Positions 11,461 through 41,966 are shown, counted from the first letter of the stretch. The stretch is 64,000 bases of DNA from Eleginops maclovinus (GCF_036324505.1 NC_086361.1:2916916-2980915), one strand, 5' to 3'. Notes: generated by a model not told the origin, from the letters alone. Numbers and translations are program-made.

Positions 11461-12719
11461 ATGTTTTCACTTAAATTGCATATTATACATGGCAATGAAG
11501 CTTATGTTTTATATATAATAGTGTACTGACCGCACTGCCACTTTAAAATCACTACTTCATCCACATACAATATGCTCAATTTTACATTCAGACACATCTA
11601 AGGACGAGACCTACAGTATGCACATACACCATACGCACCATGTCTGACTTCTTTTCACAAACCTCTTTACACTTGATATTTTTTATATGTAATTCCTTCT
11701 TTGTAGCTTGGTACTGCACACTGAATCTGGTTGTATATTTGTATTAGCATAAGCCCAACATAAAGAGGTGATTAGCAGGCCCAAAACCACATTCCTTACA
11801 ACCTCAAATGCCTCCTTTTTCTGAGGAATTCTTACTATTTGTTTGAATGACAGTGTGAAGGTAATGGAAAAGGGGTAGAATGACTAAGAACCTTCCATTG
11901 TTTGCTCCGTGACACAATAGAACCAGGGGTCGGCTATCTCGTGCTCTTTAGGCCGTATAAGTACCCTGAGATGATGGTTGAGTTTGTGGGTTTTGTCAGA
12001 GTCGGACGGAGACAAGTGATATTGAGTTTTGAGTAGAGAGAGTATTGAGTTTTGAGTATTGTGTAATTTCGGAAGTGTTTTGTAGAATATTTGTTAATAT
12101 TAGTGTTAGTTATTTATGAACCTTAGATTAGTTGTATTGTAAATAGTTTTTGTATTATAGTGTTTATAATATAAACACTATATAGTTTTATATTTGTGTT
12201 TTAGTGTTTAGGTTAACGTTATATCGTTTAACGTTAGTGTAACGTAGTGTTGAATTTAGGTTAGTCATTAGGTGCCAACCACCGTCTGACTTTCAAGGTG
12301 AGTAAAATTATCTAAGGTCAAAGTTTCATGAGGATAAGTTAAGTGTTTCTTAACGTTAAGTTATTTTGCCTAAATAGCTAACGTTGACATCAGCTTGATC
12401 CGTGTAGCTAGCGCGCATCTATGGCAACGGCATTCTCTGGTTAACGCTGTGACTAACGTTATGCTACTACGTTAGCTGATCCATATGCTATTAACGATAA
12501 GTCTATTTATAAGTAATTGTCACAAATTCACTTACCCAAACCAACCGTTTTTGAGACTGGTGTCTATCTACTTTAACTTACGTTTTCTTCCGGTGTTAAA
12601 CAAGTGTATGTCTAAACATGAATATTAATGTTCACGGTGACACGTCACATTAATATGTATATTAATGTTGCACTGCGGGGTTCAACAATAAGCTTTTCTG
12701 CTACTTGGCCAGTCAAAAT
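11461..12719. other. Intergenic; weak LTR-like or 5'-exon-like region
   Basis: No protein-coding exon is seen. Around 11940-12300 there is a TATA-like GTATAAGTACCCTGAG followed by an open AT-rich leader and a good splice donor (CAAGGTGAGTAAAA at 12295-12308). This could be an LTR fragment or an untranslated first exon. Nothing firmer can be said. Confidence 0.25.
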
Positions 12720-12756
12720 TCATCCATCCATCCATCCATCTTCTCCCGCTTTTCCG

Positions 12757-14100
12757 TCAGGGTCGCGGAGGTAACAGCTCCAGCAGAGAGCCCCAAACTT
12801 TCCTTTCCCTGGCCACATCAACCAGCTCTGACTGGGGGATTCCAAGGCGCTCCCAGGCCAGCGAAGAGATATAATCCTTCCACCTGGTCCTAGGTCTACC
12901 CCTCGGTCTCTTCCCAGCTGGACGTGCCTGGAACACATCCCTTGGGAGACGCCCAGGTGGCATCCTCACTAGGTGCCCGAACCACCTCAACTGGCTCCTT
13001 TCAACGCGAAGGAGCAGCGGTTCTACTCAGAGTCCCTCCCGGATGACTGAACATCTCACCTTATCCCTAAGGGAGATGCCAGCCGCCCTGCGGAGAAATC
13101 CCATTTCGGCCGCTTGTATCCGCGATCTCGTTCTTTCGGTCATGACCCATCCTTCATGACAATAGGTGAGGGTAGGAACGAAGATGGCCCGGTAGACAGA
13201 GAGCTTTGCCTTCTGGCTCAGCTCTCTTTTCATCACAACGGTGCGGTAAAGTGACTGCAGTACCGCTCCCACTGCTCCGATTCTCCGGCCCATCTCACGC
13301 TCCATTGTTCCCTCACTCGAGAACAAGACCCCGAGATACTTGAACTCCTTCACTTGGGGTAAGGCTTCATTCCCTACCTGGAGTGGACAGTCCATCGGTT
13401 TCCTGCTGAGAACCATGGCCTCAGATTTGGAGGTGCTGATCCTCATCCCAGCCGCTTCACACTCGGCCGAACTGATCCAGTGAGTGCTGAAGGTCACAGA
13501 CCGATGAAGCCATTAGGACCACATCATCTGCATAAAGCAGTGGTGCAATCCTTAGCCCACCGAACTGCAGACCCCCTCCCCCACGACTACGCCTCGAAAT
13601 CCTTTCCATGAATATCACAAACAGGATTTGTGACAAAGCGCAGCCCTGGCGGAGGCCAACCCTCACCGGAAATCAGTCCGACGTGCTGCCGAGGACCCGG
13701 ACACAGCTCTCGCTTTGAGAGTACAGAGATTGGATGGCCCTGAGTAGAGACTCCCTCACCCCATACTCCCATAGCACCTCCCACAGTATCTCCCTGGGAA
13801 CCCGGTCATACGCCTTCTCCAAATCCACAAAGCACATGTAGACCGGATGAGCGTACTCCCAGGCCCCCTCCAGGATCTTTGCGAGAGTGAAAAGCTGGTC
13901 CGTCGTTCCACGACCAGGACGAAAGCCGCATTGTTCCTCTTCAATCTGAGGTTCGACAATCAGCCGGACCCTCCTTTCCAGCACCTTAGAGTAAACTTTC
14001 CCGGGGGGGCTGAGTAATGTGATGCCTCTGTAATTGGCACACACCCTCTGATCCCCCTTTTTAAAAAGAGGAACCACCAGCCCGGTCTGCCACTCCTTCG
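12757..14100 (-). pseudogene. Rex3-type reverse transcriptase, frameshifted
   Basis: Successive open segments on the minus strand carry the RT core in order. 14077-13673 has GFRPGRGTTDQLF and the first catalytic motif VDLEKAYDRVP. 13666-13457 has GLRQGCALSQILFVIFM and the YADDVVLMA catalytic box. 13497-13027 has SEAMVLSRK and EFKYLGVLF with the thumb region. 12990-12757 has MRWFGHLVRMPPGRLP and a basic C-terminal GKRPRGRPRTRW. Changes of frame between segments, at about 13670 and 13460-13497 and again near 13000, mean no continuous protein is made. The motif set is that of RTE/Rex3 LINEs. Confidence 0.85.
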
Positions 14101-14189
14101 GTACGGTTTACGACTTCCACGCAATGTTGATGAGACGTGTCAACCATGACCCTCATGTCCCTCAACACCCAGAGCCTTCAGCTCCAGGA

Positions 14190-15125
14190 GGTTCGAGGGT
14201 TACCGCCCCTTGACTCCTGTGGAGAGAGTCAGCAGCTTCAGGTTCCTCGGGGTTAACATCAGTGAGGACCTGACATGGACACATCACACCAGGGTCATAT
14301 CCAAGACGGCTCGACAGCGGCTCTTCTTCCTCCGCAGGCTGCGGAAGTTCAACATGGACTCCAGGATACTCTGCAACTTCTACAGGTGCACCATCGAGAG
14401 TATCCTGACTGGCTGCATCACCGCCTGGTATGGCAGTTGCACCGCCCTCAACCGTAAGACTCTACAGAGGGTGGTGAAAACTGCTCAGCACATCACCAGG
14501 ACGGAGTTGCCATCCATGGAGGACCTCTACACCCAGCGGTGTAGGAAGAAGGCCGGTAGGATATTAAAGGACCCCCATCACCCCAGCAACAATCTGTTCT
14601 GTCTGCTGCCGTCTGGCAGACGGTACCGCAGCATCCGGACCAAGACCACCAGACTCAGAGACAGTTTTATACCACAGGCTATAAGACTACTGAACTCCTG
14701 AGCTGTGTGAATGTCTACTCACATCTGTTTATAGTACACACATACATATATATATATATATATTATACACATCTGCCATACATATCTGTTTATAGTACAC
14801 ATATCTATATATTATACATATCTGCCATATACATCTGTTATACATAATATATGCATCTGTCCATACCTCCTCATTCCACAGTGTAAAGTGTTTAAATACT
14901 CTCAATGTATTCCACATATGTATATATTTCACATCCTCAAATCTTTATTGTTGATATTGTAAATATTTTTCTCTCTTTTTGCACTATTTTATTTATGTTA
15001 TTTGCACCATGTATGTTGAGTTGTTGGAGGAGCACGCGACATAAGATTTTCATTGCCAACATATACGCTGTATCTGCTGTGCATATGACCAATAAAACCT
15101 TGAAACCTTGAAACCTTGAAACCTA
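14190..15125 (+). mobile_element. 5'-truncated Rex1/L2-type LINE nested in Rex3
   Basis: A plus-strand LINE 3' end is inserted head-on into the minus-strand Rex3. It begins shortly before the frame at 14210, passes through an AT-rich 3' region with (TA)n near 14745-14765, and ends in tandem CCTTGAAA units (about 15094-15123). Short tandem-repeat tails are typical of CR1/L2/Rex1 LINEs. Rex3 coding resumes at about 15130. The left junction is not exact, and no clean target duplication was identified. Confidence 0.7.
14210..14701 (+). CDS. C-terminal fragment of Rex1/L2-type LINE ORF2
   Basis: A 163-codon frame covers only the region after the reverse transcriptase core. Recognisable blocks are VSSFRFLGVNISEDLTW, RQRLFFLRRLRKF, SILTGCITAWYGSC, LQRVVKTAQHIT, LLPSGRRYRSI and LRDSFIPQAIRLLNS, a series common to the end of fish Rex1/L2 ORF2 proteins. 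The catalytic domain is absent through 5' truncation, so it cannot encode a working enzyme. The frame is clean, which implies a younger insertion than the Rex3 it interrupts. The Met at the start is internal to the family protein. Confidence 0.8.
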   Translation: MTPVERVSSFRFLGVNISEDLTWTHHTRVISKTARQRLFFLRRLRKFNMDSRILCNFYRCTIESILTGCITAWYGSCTALNRKTLQRVVKTAQHITRTELPSMEDLYTQRCRKKAGRILKDPHHPSNNLFCLLPSGRRYRSIRTKTTRLRDSFIPQAIRLLNS

Positions 15126-15129
15126 AGAC

Positions 15130-16090
15130 CTTGAGACCACAGCTCCCCGCCGCAGTTTCGGCAATGGAGGCTTTGAACACCGCCCACTCTGGTTCAATGT
15201 CCCCAGCCTCCACAGGGATGCCTGAAAAGCTCCGCCGGAGGTGTGAGTTGAAGGCCTCCTGGACTTGGGACTCCTCCAGATGTTCCCAGTTCACCCGCAC
15301 TATACGTTTGGGCTTACCAGGTCTGTCCAGAGGCTTCCCCTGCCACTCATCCCAACTCACCACCAGATGGTGATCAGTTGACAACTCCGCCCCTCTCTTC
15401 ACCCGAGTGTCCAAAACATGCAGCCTCAGGTCCGATGATACGATAACAAAATCGATCATGGATTTTCTGCCTAGGGTGCTCTGGTACCACGTACACTTAT
15501 GAGCATCCTTATGTTCGAACATGGTGTTTGTTATGGCCAATCCATTACTAGCAGAGAAGTCCAGTAACAAACCACCACTCCGGTTCAGATCAGGGAGGCC
15601 GTTCCTCCCAATCACATAATAGTCTGAACTGCTGTTTGGTGCATAAGCACACACAACAGTCAGAGTTTCCCCCCCCATAACCCGCAGGCGTAGGGAGGCG
15701 ACCCTCTCGTCTACTGGGGTAAACTCCAACAAAGCCGCACTCAACCGGGGGCTTGTGAGTATCCCCCACACCCGCTCAGCACCTCACACCTTTGGCAACT
15801 CCGGACAAGAATAGAGTCCAACCCCTATCAAGAAGTAAGATTCCATGGCCGACGCTGTGCATAGAGGTGAGTCCCACCAGATCCAACTGGTAACGCTCCA
15901 CCTCCCGCACAAGCTCTGGCTCCTTCCCCCCCAGAGAGGTGACATTCCACGTCCCCAAAGCCAGCTTCTGTTGCCTGAGTCTGGTCCGTCGAGACCCTCT
16001 GCTTTCACTGCCACCCTTCTGGCAGCGCACCCAACCCCATCGCTGTTTCCCTTTGGTGGTGGGCCCGCGGGACGGGGAAGCGGATCTCAA
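15130..16090 (-). pseudogene. Rex3-type endonuclease domain, broken
   Basis: The minus-strand segment 16090-15776 contains LALGTWNVTSLGGKEPELVR, the N-terminal strand of the LINE endonuclease. 15771-15130 contains VVCAYAPNS, then TWYQSTLGRKSMIDFVIVS and the STDHHLVV catalytic block (Asp-His). A frame break separates the two at about 15773, and the expected GDFNA-type segment near 15600 is eroded. The C-terminal end is cut by the nested LINE. The endonuclease would nick target DNA in an intact element; here it is a relic. Confidence 0.75.
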
Positions 16091-16509
16091 TAACAGATAG
16101 ATCTTTATGTCAAGTTTTGTTGTATAGTTTCAGGTTAACTTACTTTGAGTAAGACGACCGGCAACATGGAGCGACGAGACCGCAGGGTGTGCTGTTGACT
16201 TTTAGCGGGATGGCGCCCCGTGTAGCATACGCATAGGCATGTAGCTTAGCTTGGAAACCTTCGCTAGCTTGGTAGCTTCGAGTTAGATGGGCGTGTTTCA
16301 GTAGCCACTGAAGCCCGCTTCAGCTCCAACCCTATGTCCATATTTGGATTAGCCGGGAGGGGGCGGGAGGTAGACTGAAAAGATGTCGATGGTGGGAGTC
16401 GCCAACTTTGAGCTTCATTACGGCTCTTCACAAACCTATGGGTGACGTCACGGATACCACGTCCATTATTTATAGTCCATGGCCGCCCTTCGCCCATGCC
16501 CAAAACCGA

Positions 16510-16520
16510 GTAGTAGTAGT

Positions 16521-16573
<53 letters not shown>

Positions 16574-16586
16574 TGTAGTTGTAGTT

Positions 16587-16627
<41 letters not shown>

Positions 16628-16658
16628 TGTAGTAGTAGTAGTAGTAGTAGTAGTAGTT

Positions 16659-16705
<47 letters not shown>

Positions 16706-16737
16706 TGTAGTAGTAATAGTAGTAGTAGTTGTAGTGG
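16510..16737. repeat. (GTA)n trinucleotide tract with GTT interruptions
   Basis: About 230 bp of GTA repeats is broken at intervals by GTT and one GTAATA. The long open frames on both strands here (poly-Val, poly-Thr, poly-Leu, poly-Tyr) are products of the repeat and not genes. It lies about 0.9 kb upstream of the ATAT1 start. Confidence 0.95.
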
Positions 16738-17299
16738 TGGTGCGGCTGCTTTGCGCATAGTGCCACAACATGAGAGAATCAGACTGACCTGCTACACCGG
16801 TTCTCGCATCTCGTGTCTTTTTATTATTCATGTATTATATGAATTGACTATCAGCATTGTTATTATTATGTTTTTCTTAATTAATAAAAAAAAGGTTTTT
16901 AATTAATTAAAAACATCTTGTCTTGAAAAATGTTTATGAACTTCACAGTACATTTCAAATGATTATGTATAATTGCACAAGTGTACAAAGCTTTGGCAAT
17001 ACTGTTTGTCATAATGGTCCTGCTAATAAAGCTAAGAAATCTCTCCCATGAGATCTTTTAGCAAAGTTTCATATCAACATCCTCTGTTCATCCAATTTAC
17101 CGTAAAACTAGAACAACAGGTTCACTGACGATGTTGGCAAAAATACTATTAGGATAGAGGTTGACTAACTATGTAATTATTTCCCAATATATATACACAT
17201 TTTTTGCCTTAAACATTTGTTGTTGACATTTTCAAAGACGTTAATGGACGCAGTATTTGTATGGCAGATTGACTGCACTGTCTTTTACGCACACTACGG

Positions 17300-17629
17300 T
17301 TCGCTGTTGCCAGGGAGTGACTCAATCACAGACACAATGGAGCTGCAGTGACATGTAAATAGCCGGTGCTTGTTCTTGCAACTCACATCATTTAGAGCAA
17401 CTCAGATTCAGACAATGCGCAGTTTTAATACTGTTGTCTTCGGAATGCTAGCAGCTAGCTTATTGTTGTTTTTGCATTAATGAATTATCTTTCTGAGATA
17501 GCATACAGCCCGTTTGGTTAGTTAGCTCGCTAGCTAGCAAAGCACCTGCTTGAGCCCTCCAGCTGCTGGCATTGTTTCATCTGCTAACCTGGATATCACG
17601 GTCCGGCGTGTCTATATCTGTGAGATATA
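17300..17629 (+). promoter_or_regulatory. ATAT1 5' flank/5' UTR (duplicated upstream)
   Basis: The 330 bp before the ATAT1 start codon are similar to 2275-2594, which shows this was a unit of duplication. It contains TTAGTTAGCT and GCTAGCTAGC motifs shared by both copies. I see no convincing TATA box, and the transcription start cannot be fixed. Confidence 0.4.
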
Positions 17630-35814
<18,185 letters not shown>

Positions 35815-36319
35815 ACACCAGGTGGGCACGCTCTCATAAGAGGGATTATTGACTTACTCTGTAGTAATTTACCCAACGTGCCATGGGCCAAATATGGACG
35901 TGTTACTACAAAAGCCATGGGACAGGACCATCCAAAATGATTTGGAAGTGTTTAAAGTGATAACAGAGCAGCAGTGTTGAAGGGGAATAAGAAGCAGTTA
36001 CCGTAGTGAGGTCATTAAGGTTATCCAATCACATTCCCAGCATTCTTAGCAGCACCAGGCTCAGCTGTACTCTCCAGGGGCCAGATTAATAATTATGTGG
36101 GTTAACCTCTAAAACTGTGTACGCACAAAGACAGAAACATGCTTCAAAAAAGGTTCATATTGCTTCTGCTAAGAAATATAGTCCATTCCATTTCGTAGAA
36201 ACGGCTGAACGGCACCTTCAGCAGAATAACTTTAAATGACGGCAGCACTGATCAAGGTTTACTGTAACTTTCCAAGGTGTTCACATTTTATTTTCCATTA
36301 ACACTGTAGAGCCCACCAT
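35815..36319 (+). other. ATAT1 3' UTR and downstream
   Basis: Unique-looking sequence after the stop. I could not fix a polyadenylation site; an AATAAA lies at about 37439, beyond the minisatellite. Confidence 0.3.
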
Positions 36320-37117
36320 GATCCTGTTAGTGTTTCCTTCCTGTCTGTCTTCTTCTGCTTTCCCTTTAGTGTTTACTTCCTGTCTGTCTTCTTCTGCTTT
36401 TCCCTTTAGTGTTTACTTCCTGTCTCTTCTTTTTCTGCTGTTCCCTTTAGTGTTTACTTCCTGTCTCTTCTTTTTCTGCTGTTCCCTTTAGTGTTTACTT
36501 CCTGTCTCTTCTTTTTCTGCTGTTCCCTTTAGTGTTTACTTCCTGTCTCTTCTTTTTCTGCTGTTCCCTTTAGTGTTTACTTCCGGTCTGTCTTCTTCTT
36601 CTGCTGTTCCCTTTAGTGTTTACTTCCTGTCTGTCTTCTTCTTCTGCTGTTCCCTTTAGTGTTACTTCCTGTCTGTCTTCTTCTGCTGCTGTTCCTTTTA
36701 GTATTTACTTCCTGTCTGTCTTCTTCTTCTTCTGCTGCTGTTCCCTTTAGTTTAACTTCCTGTCTGTCTTCTTTTTCTGCTGTTCCCTTTAGTGTTTACT
36801 TCCTGTCTGTCTTCTTCTTCTTCTGCTGCTGTTCCCTTTAGTGTTTACTTCCGGTCTGTCTTCTTCTCCTGCTGTTCCCTTTAGTGTTTACTTCCTGTCT
36901 GTCTTCTTCTTCTTCTGCTGCTGTTCCCTTTAGTGTTTACTTCCTGTCTGTCTTCTTCTTCTGCTGTTCCCTTTAGTGTTTACTTCCTGTCTGTCTTCTT
37001 CTTCTGCTGTTCCCTTTAGTGTTTACTTCCGGTCTGTCTTCTTCTGCTGCTGTTCCTTTTAGTATTTACTTCCTGTCTGTCTTCTTCTTCTGCTGTTCCT
37101 TTTAGTGTTTAACCCCT
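36320..37117 (+). repeat. 40-bp minisatellite, plus orientation (about 18-19 units)
   Basis: Tandem units of the form CCCTTTAGTGTTTACTTCCT then GTCTGTCTTCTTCTGCTGTT, 40-46 bp, vary mainly in the number of TCT and GCT steps. The same unit occurs reverse-complemented at 50776-51192 and 53791-54184, and once at about 38635-38675. It lies just downstream of ATAT1. The strand is strongly pyrimidine-biased. Confidence 0.92.
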
Positions 37118-38625
37118 GGGTTTGGTGGAAACTTCTGAAGCAATGGAGACAAAACCCAGAGAGACACGGGAGAGCAGGAACTTGATGGCAAAACACTGAT
37201 ATATAACACTGAGACATCTACTGCAGACACGAGTTGCCACAGCCGTTGCCAAACCAATTCTGAAGATCTCGGAAATAGGAAGAGGTTTAATTAGTTCCGA
37301 ATGGATAATCAACATATGCCATGCAGCAGACTAAACAAGCTTGGGCAATACGTTTAACTTAAACTGTCATCCAGGTCACAGATAAGGTGTTTACCGGAGC
37401 ATCTGGGGCCTGATAAACTGGAGCCAGCTTTCCCTAAACAATAAAGCCAATCTTAGGTCAGCATGAGCTTGTACCCACTGTGAGAACAACAAGGCTTCTG
37501 AAGCCCAGGCTGCCCCTCCTTAATGAAGATAACAGCAGCTGCAAGGCCGAAAAACTATGCCATAGCAATACAGACAGGAAGAAGAAAATGATGAACTAGG
37601 TTAGAGGTTAAACACCTAAGCAAAAATATTCCGTAACACTGGGTACGGTCGAATTATCCCAAAAATCAGCTCCTATCTTCTATTCCTCTCTACTATTCCT
37701 TGACCTTAGCGTGAAAGGTCACGGGGTTAAGGAATAGTGGATAGGAGAATTCAAAAGGACTTAGGAAAAGAGACTGCGGTGCTTTGAGTATCCGACTGCA
37801 CTTTCACTATCCACGTATTTATGATGAAGCACGTTATTAATGTGCGTCTGCTGTGGGGGACTACAGTCTCTATGAAGCGGACTACTGAAAGTGCATCTCC
37901 TCTGCACCGTGCTCTCTGATGGTGTTCTTTATGCTTTATGAGCGACGACAACAGAGAGACATATATTCTTCATTAGGTTGGAATTTAAATAAAAAAGGAA
38001 AGTGAAACTTATGCTTGTCACCCTCACCCTCCTATGGTTATATGAAAAAAGGAAAAGAAAATACAAACGTCTTCATTATAAACTAGTTATGCCTTAACCT
38101 GTCACTTATTATATCACCATTAAAACATGTTTTAAAACGTTTCAGAAAAACCCACACGATTGAGTGAACAGTAAACGCTGAGAAATGTTGATATTATTTA
38201 ATAATTTCAGTAAAAAGGTAACGTTCATATTTCTCCTTTTGATTAATGAAGTGCTGAACATTCAAAACAAAGCTCTTTAGAAAGTCACGGCACCAGTTTT
38301 AATTTGCTTAATAAGCGCCGTAACTTTCATGAAATCAATTTCTCTGTCCCGATCGGCTGTTTCTGTGAACGGCCGAATGTTGTGTCAAGGTAAATGTTGC
38401 GGCCGCAAGGCATTGTGGGACAGCATTTTCTTCTTTCCTTTGGTAAAGGAAGGTCCAGTGTTTCCTAAGCTAAAGGAGGTTATAAAGGAAGTTTCAGAGC
38501 TCCTTTCCTATCAGCTAGAGAATTCCAACAGCTCTTATCATGGCTGCCACTGAGGTTCTCCCGGGTCATTTTGCTCCTTGAGGAACCTTCCTAAACTAAA
38601 CTGACTATTCGACCACAACCCAGGT
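37118..38625. other. Intergenic; probable non-autonomous element near 37660-38560
   Basis: No gene seen. An inverted pair near 37700-37735 (ACTATTCCTTGACC and GGTTAAGGAATAGT) and a similar end near 38505 (AGCTCCTTTCCTATCAGCTA, compare AGCTCCTATCTTCTATTCC near 37670) suggest a foldback-type element. Ends are not resolved. Confidence 0.3.
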
Positions 38626-38675
38626 CTATCTTCTTCTGCTGTTCCCTTTAGTGTTTACTTCCTGTCTGTCTTCTT

Positions 38676-41359
38676 CTGCTGATTTCTCTGATGTCCAGCT
38701 CTGTCTTTTAACCTGTTTTCCTTCTCTTGTTCTCTTTTCCTGTTTTCCTGCTTAACTGGGGAAAGTTTAGATGTCAAAACCTAAACGTTTGGTGCTCTTA
38801 ACAAATCAAAAAATGAGTATTCAAAAAGTATTCCACGATGTTTTCTGACAGAGGAAAACTAGGCAAGGAAAGGCAAGTTAACTTATAAAACACCTTTCAA
38901 CACAACGGACTGATATGACTGCACATAGTCCCTTATTGCGGTCATATAGCAATTATATTCATAAACTGTAAGAAAGATGACTGATAGTTGGTTTATAGAA
39001 GTACTCTTATTGTAACACACCTTCCGCTGTGCCTGACATTTCAGAAAAAGGAAGAAAGCAATATATAATTGATCCTGCTTTACTTTTCTCAGCAAATGTT
39101 TCTTCTCCAGCTTTTCATCAGATGTTCTCCTACCATAAATATCACTTTGGGTTGTTGTTTTTGTTATTAAATATCATTTTTACACACAGAGCCTGCTGCA
39201 TGGGCTATGTGTTATCTCTTAAGTCAGGGGCAAAGTCCACTATGCTACATAATTAGCATGCTAGTCTGATACTAAAGCTGTGTGGGTGTTGGGTTTAGCC
39301 TTGTTACTCCGGTGTTGAATCAACAAAGTATAGTTGCAGAGAATGATTTTTTTTGGCTTTCTGTGGCAGTGACTGCACGTTGAAATGATCTCAGTAATCT
39401 CCTGTCCTGGCTTTTCCTCATCCTTCAAAACCATTACCATGCCAAATTATTTTTCACAGAGGACTTTTACAAACTATAGGCTCTGTGTCAGTTTTATCTT
39501 ATGATTATGTTGGAACTATTTTAGCTGGTGCAACCATTACTCTAGTACTCTAGGAGTCCGCCGTGTTTCTACAGTAGCTCAGAGTGGACAAACCAAACTC
39601 CAGAGAGGGCTTTCACGTTTTCATGTTCGCTGAAAGCCATCGTAGTTCCCCGAAAGTTTGTAAAACTTCTGTACTTTGCTGCGTAGCTGCTGTCTGAATT
39701 CTGTTGTTGCCTAGTAGTGTGATGTCAAGGACGGCCTTAGGGAGGACGGCCTTAGGGAGGTGAGTCTCCTGAAGGATACCATGGCATTACCGCCATTTTC
39801 CACTTAGTGACTCGTTTGCGCAGTCTTACAAAGTCTTGGATAAAGCTACCGTAATGTTAGACAGATCCTACACTCTGTCCCTGTTCGCTTTCTGCACCCT
39901 AAATAAAATAAAATGGTGGCAACAATAATAACATACATATAATTGAGAAGATTTTAAATACAAAAACTTGGTTAAAAAGTATATATACAATCTAAACAAA
40001 AAAAAATAGTACATGGTAAAGAAACTGTTTAAATGTGTTGGATTTGATTAATTTATTAGGGTTTTATTTACCAAGTATCTGAGCAAACTTAAATTAGATG
40101 TACTTAATATCTGGTGGAATTTGATTTATAGTCAACAATTATCCATCAGGAATTAATTTACATTTACTGAATATCTGTGTGAAATGAATTTATGTCTACT
40201 GAATATGTACATGAAATTCACTTGCATGTAATGAATACTTTGGAGACTTTCTGAATATAGGTAAAAATAGTTGGAATTCACTAAATCTAAGTCTATTCAA
40301 TAATATGAGATGTGACTTTGTTGCCATCATGTTCCAATACACTCAATATTATGCCGTCTTAGTGCTACAGTTTCACCTCAGTTCATTCAACAGGTCTCCG
40401 TTCTTTATACTGACAAAATCATTCTCAGGTGAGATGTCTGACAGTCGGTTTGACAGACCAGTAAACTGAGACCTTCAACCAGAGCGCTTCTGTCTTTTTG
40501 CCATAGGCAGTTTAAACTCTGAGTCAATTGAGAGTGACTTTGTGAACAGTTGTGTGGGCTTGCTAAGTAGCTTGAGTTCTTATCCACTGTGTCATGGTTT
40601 CAATATTACTCCTCTGGCACATAGCCATGGAACTACTTTCCTCAATCCTAGTGCCAACAAAAGCTATTTTGTTGGCACTAGGATTGGGGCTTCATAACAC
40701 ATGAATCTGAACAGTGCCAGTATTATTATTTTTTATGTTGGGTACACATTTTAACTTCTAGATGAGTTTAACATGTATGTGTTCTGCCCTTCGGAGGATA
40801 CCGATTATTAGGAACTTTGTTGCTAAACAGAAACACTTCTGCAATTCAAGCTTAACCAAGTGAGGAAGAGGGCTTATGTAATGTACTCATGCAATCAATG
40901 CAGAAGTAAAACAGCTATTTGATGGACAGCACTAATTCAACTACTTCAGAGTGTTGCAGAGGATGGAGGCTGGTCCCCTAGAGGACTTGACTAACATTAC
41001 TGGAATGTACCAAATGGTGAGGAAACCACAGAGGATAGGAAACAAACAAGAGTGGACTCAAGCTAAACCGCTCTACTCTGATGGTCTTTGAATTCCTGCT
41101 TGGTTTTGGTGGTTTTAACAGAGGAATTCACATGAGGAGAGAAACCATCTTCAGAAACAACTGAAGACAACGAGTGAAAAACATTTGACATAAGGTTATG
41201 GAAGGGGTGCACAGTGTGGTGCATTGTGCAACATTTCACAGTAAAAAATTACAAAAGCAACTCACTGGTCCTGAGAATTATTGAAGCAAACTGTGCTCTC
41301 CCTGTGCTGCTCCAGGTCTCTGCCGTATGATGTCATTAAACTAATTACCATGCTTATTC
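38676..41359. other. Intergenic, no gene seen
   Basis: AT-rich, with no supportable exons. It contains a LINE-tail-like fragment near 38865-38900 and the perfect hairpin at 40643-40686. Confidence 0.4.
40643..40686. repeat. Perfect 20-bp inverted repeat with 4-nt loop
   Basis: CAATCCTAGTGCCAACAAAA, then GCTA, then TTTTGTTGGCACTAGGATTG. The arms are perfectly complementary, so either strand can fold into a stable hairpin. It is too short for a typical animal microRNA precursor. It may be a foldback relic or a cruciform-prone site. Confidence 0.9.
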
Positions 41360-41935
41360 TGCCCTAGCCGTTACGTGCTTGGAACAGTTCGGCAGATAGA
41401 TAACTAAAAAGATGTGAGGCTCCAGAATTTCCTTTGCATAGAGTTTTACTGAAGTACAGCATTCAATCTTTCCGTAAAACTAAAAGTAAGCACAAAACAT
41501 AAAATTACCATGTGTCAAATTGCTACACAAAATCACCACGAGCTACATACAAAATGATAGCGACGAGCTACATGAAAACGATAGCCACGAGCTACATGAA
41601 ATTAGCAGGCTAGTTACATTAACACCTCTCAATACAATAGCACCGTTTAAACAACTAACAACTAATTTGCTCGACATGCTACATAAATGAATATATTATA
41701 ATATAGTATATAATATATTTAATGGATATTTAGTATAGCAACAAACTTACGGACGTCTCTACTCCTGGGATCTGACCGTGGGAACTACTTGTGCTGAACT
41801 GAACTCGCTATGACTTACGAGGCGAAATAAAGGCACTTATGGTGCAATACCGAGGTACACCAGTAGGTGTCCTTGTTACAGGGAAAACAGCTTTGGCTAC
41901 ATAACATCAGAAGCATAATAGATAAAGACAGAACA
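41360..41935 (-). repeat. BEL/Pao 3' LTR
   Basis: On the plus strand it starts TGCCCTAGCC and ends GACAGAACA, so on the coding strand it runs TGTTCTG...GGGCA, the usual TG...CA ends. A purine tract (GACGGGGAG on the minus strand) sits directly before it as the likely polypurine tract. It holds three approximate repeats of CACGAGCTACATGAAA. Confidence 0.9.
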
Positions 41936-41966
41936 CTCCCCGTCTGGTATAATTACTATTATATCA

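Larger units (their letters stand above)
12720..16095 (-). mobile_element. Rex3/RTE-type LINE, near full length but broken and interrupted
   Basis: Read on the minus strand, this carries an apurinic-type endonuclease (about 16090-15130) and then a reverse transcriptase (14100-12757). It ends in a (GATG)n tail, seen on the plus strand as CATCCATCCATCCATC near 12722. A very short 3' region ending in GATG repeats is a known trait of fish Rex3 elements of the RTE clade. The element is split by a plus-strand LINE fragment (about 14190-15125), and its own frame is broken in several places, so it is dead. Confidence 0.8.

Noticed and set aside
16264..16831. Long open frames with poly-Val, poly-Leu, poly-Thr and poly-Tyr on both strands
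   Set aside because: They are all readings of the (GTA)n tract in different frames; a trinucleotide repeat without stops is open by construction.
40643..40686. microRNA precursor
   Set aside because: The stem is only 20 bp with a 4-nt loop, too short for a normal animal precursor, and no paired arm of about 22 nt with bulges is present.
41340..41360. Clean 4-5-bp target duplication for the BEL element
   Set aside because: The left flank (ATTC) and right flank (ATAC) differ, and ATTC also precedes the internal LTR copy, so it may belong to the element; not claimed.
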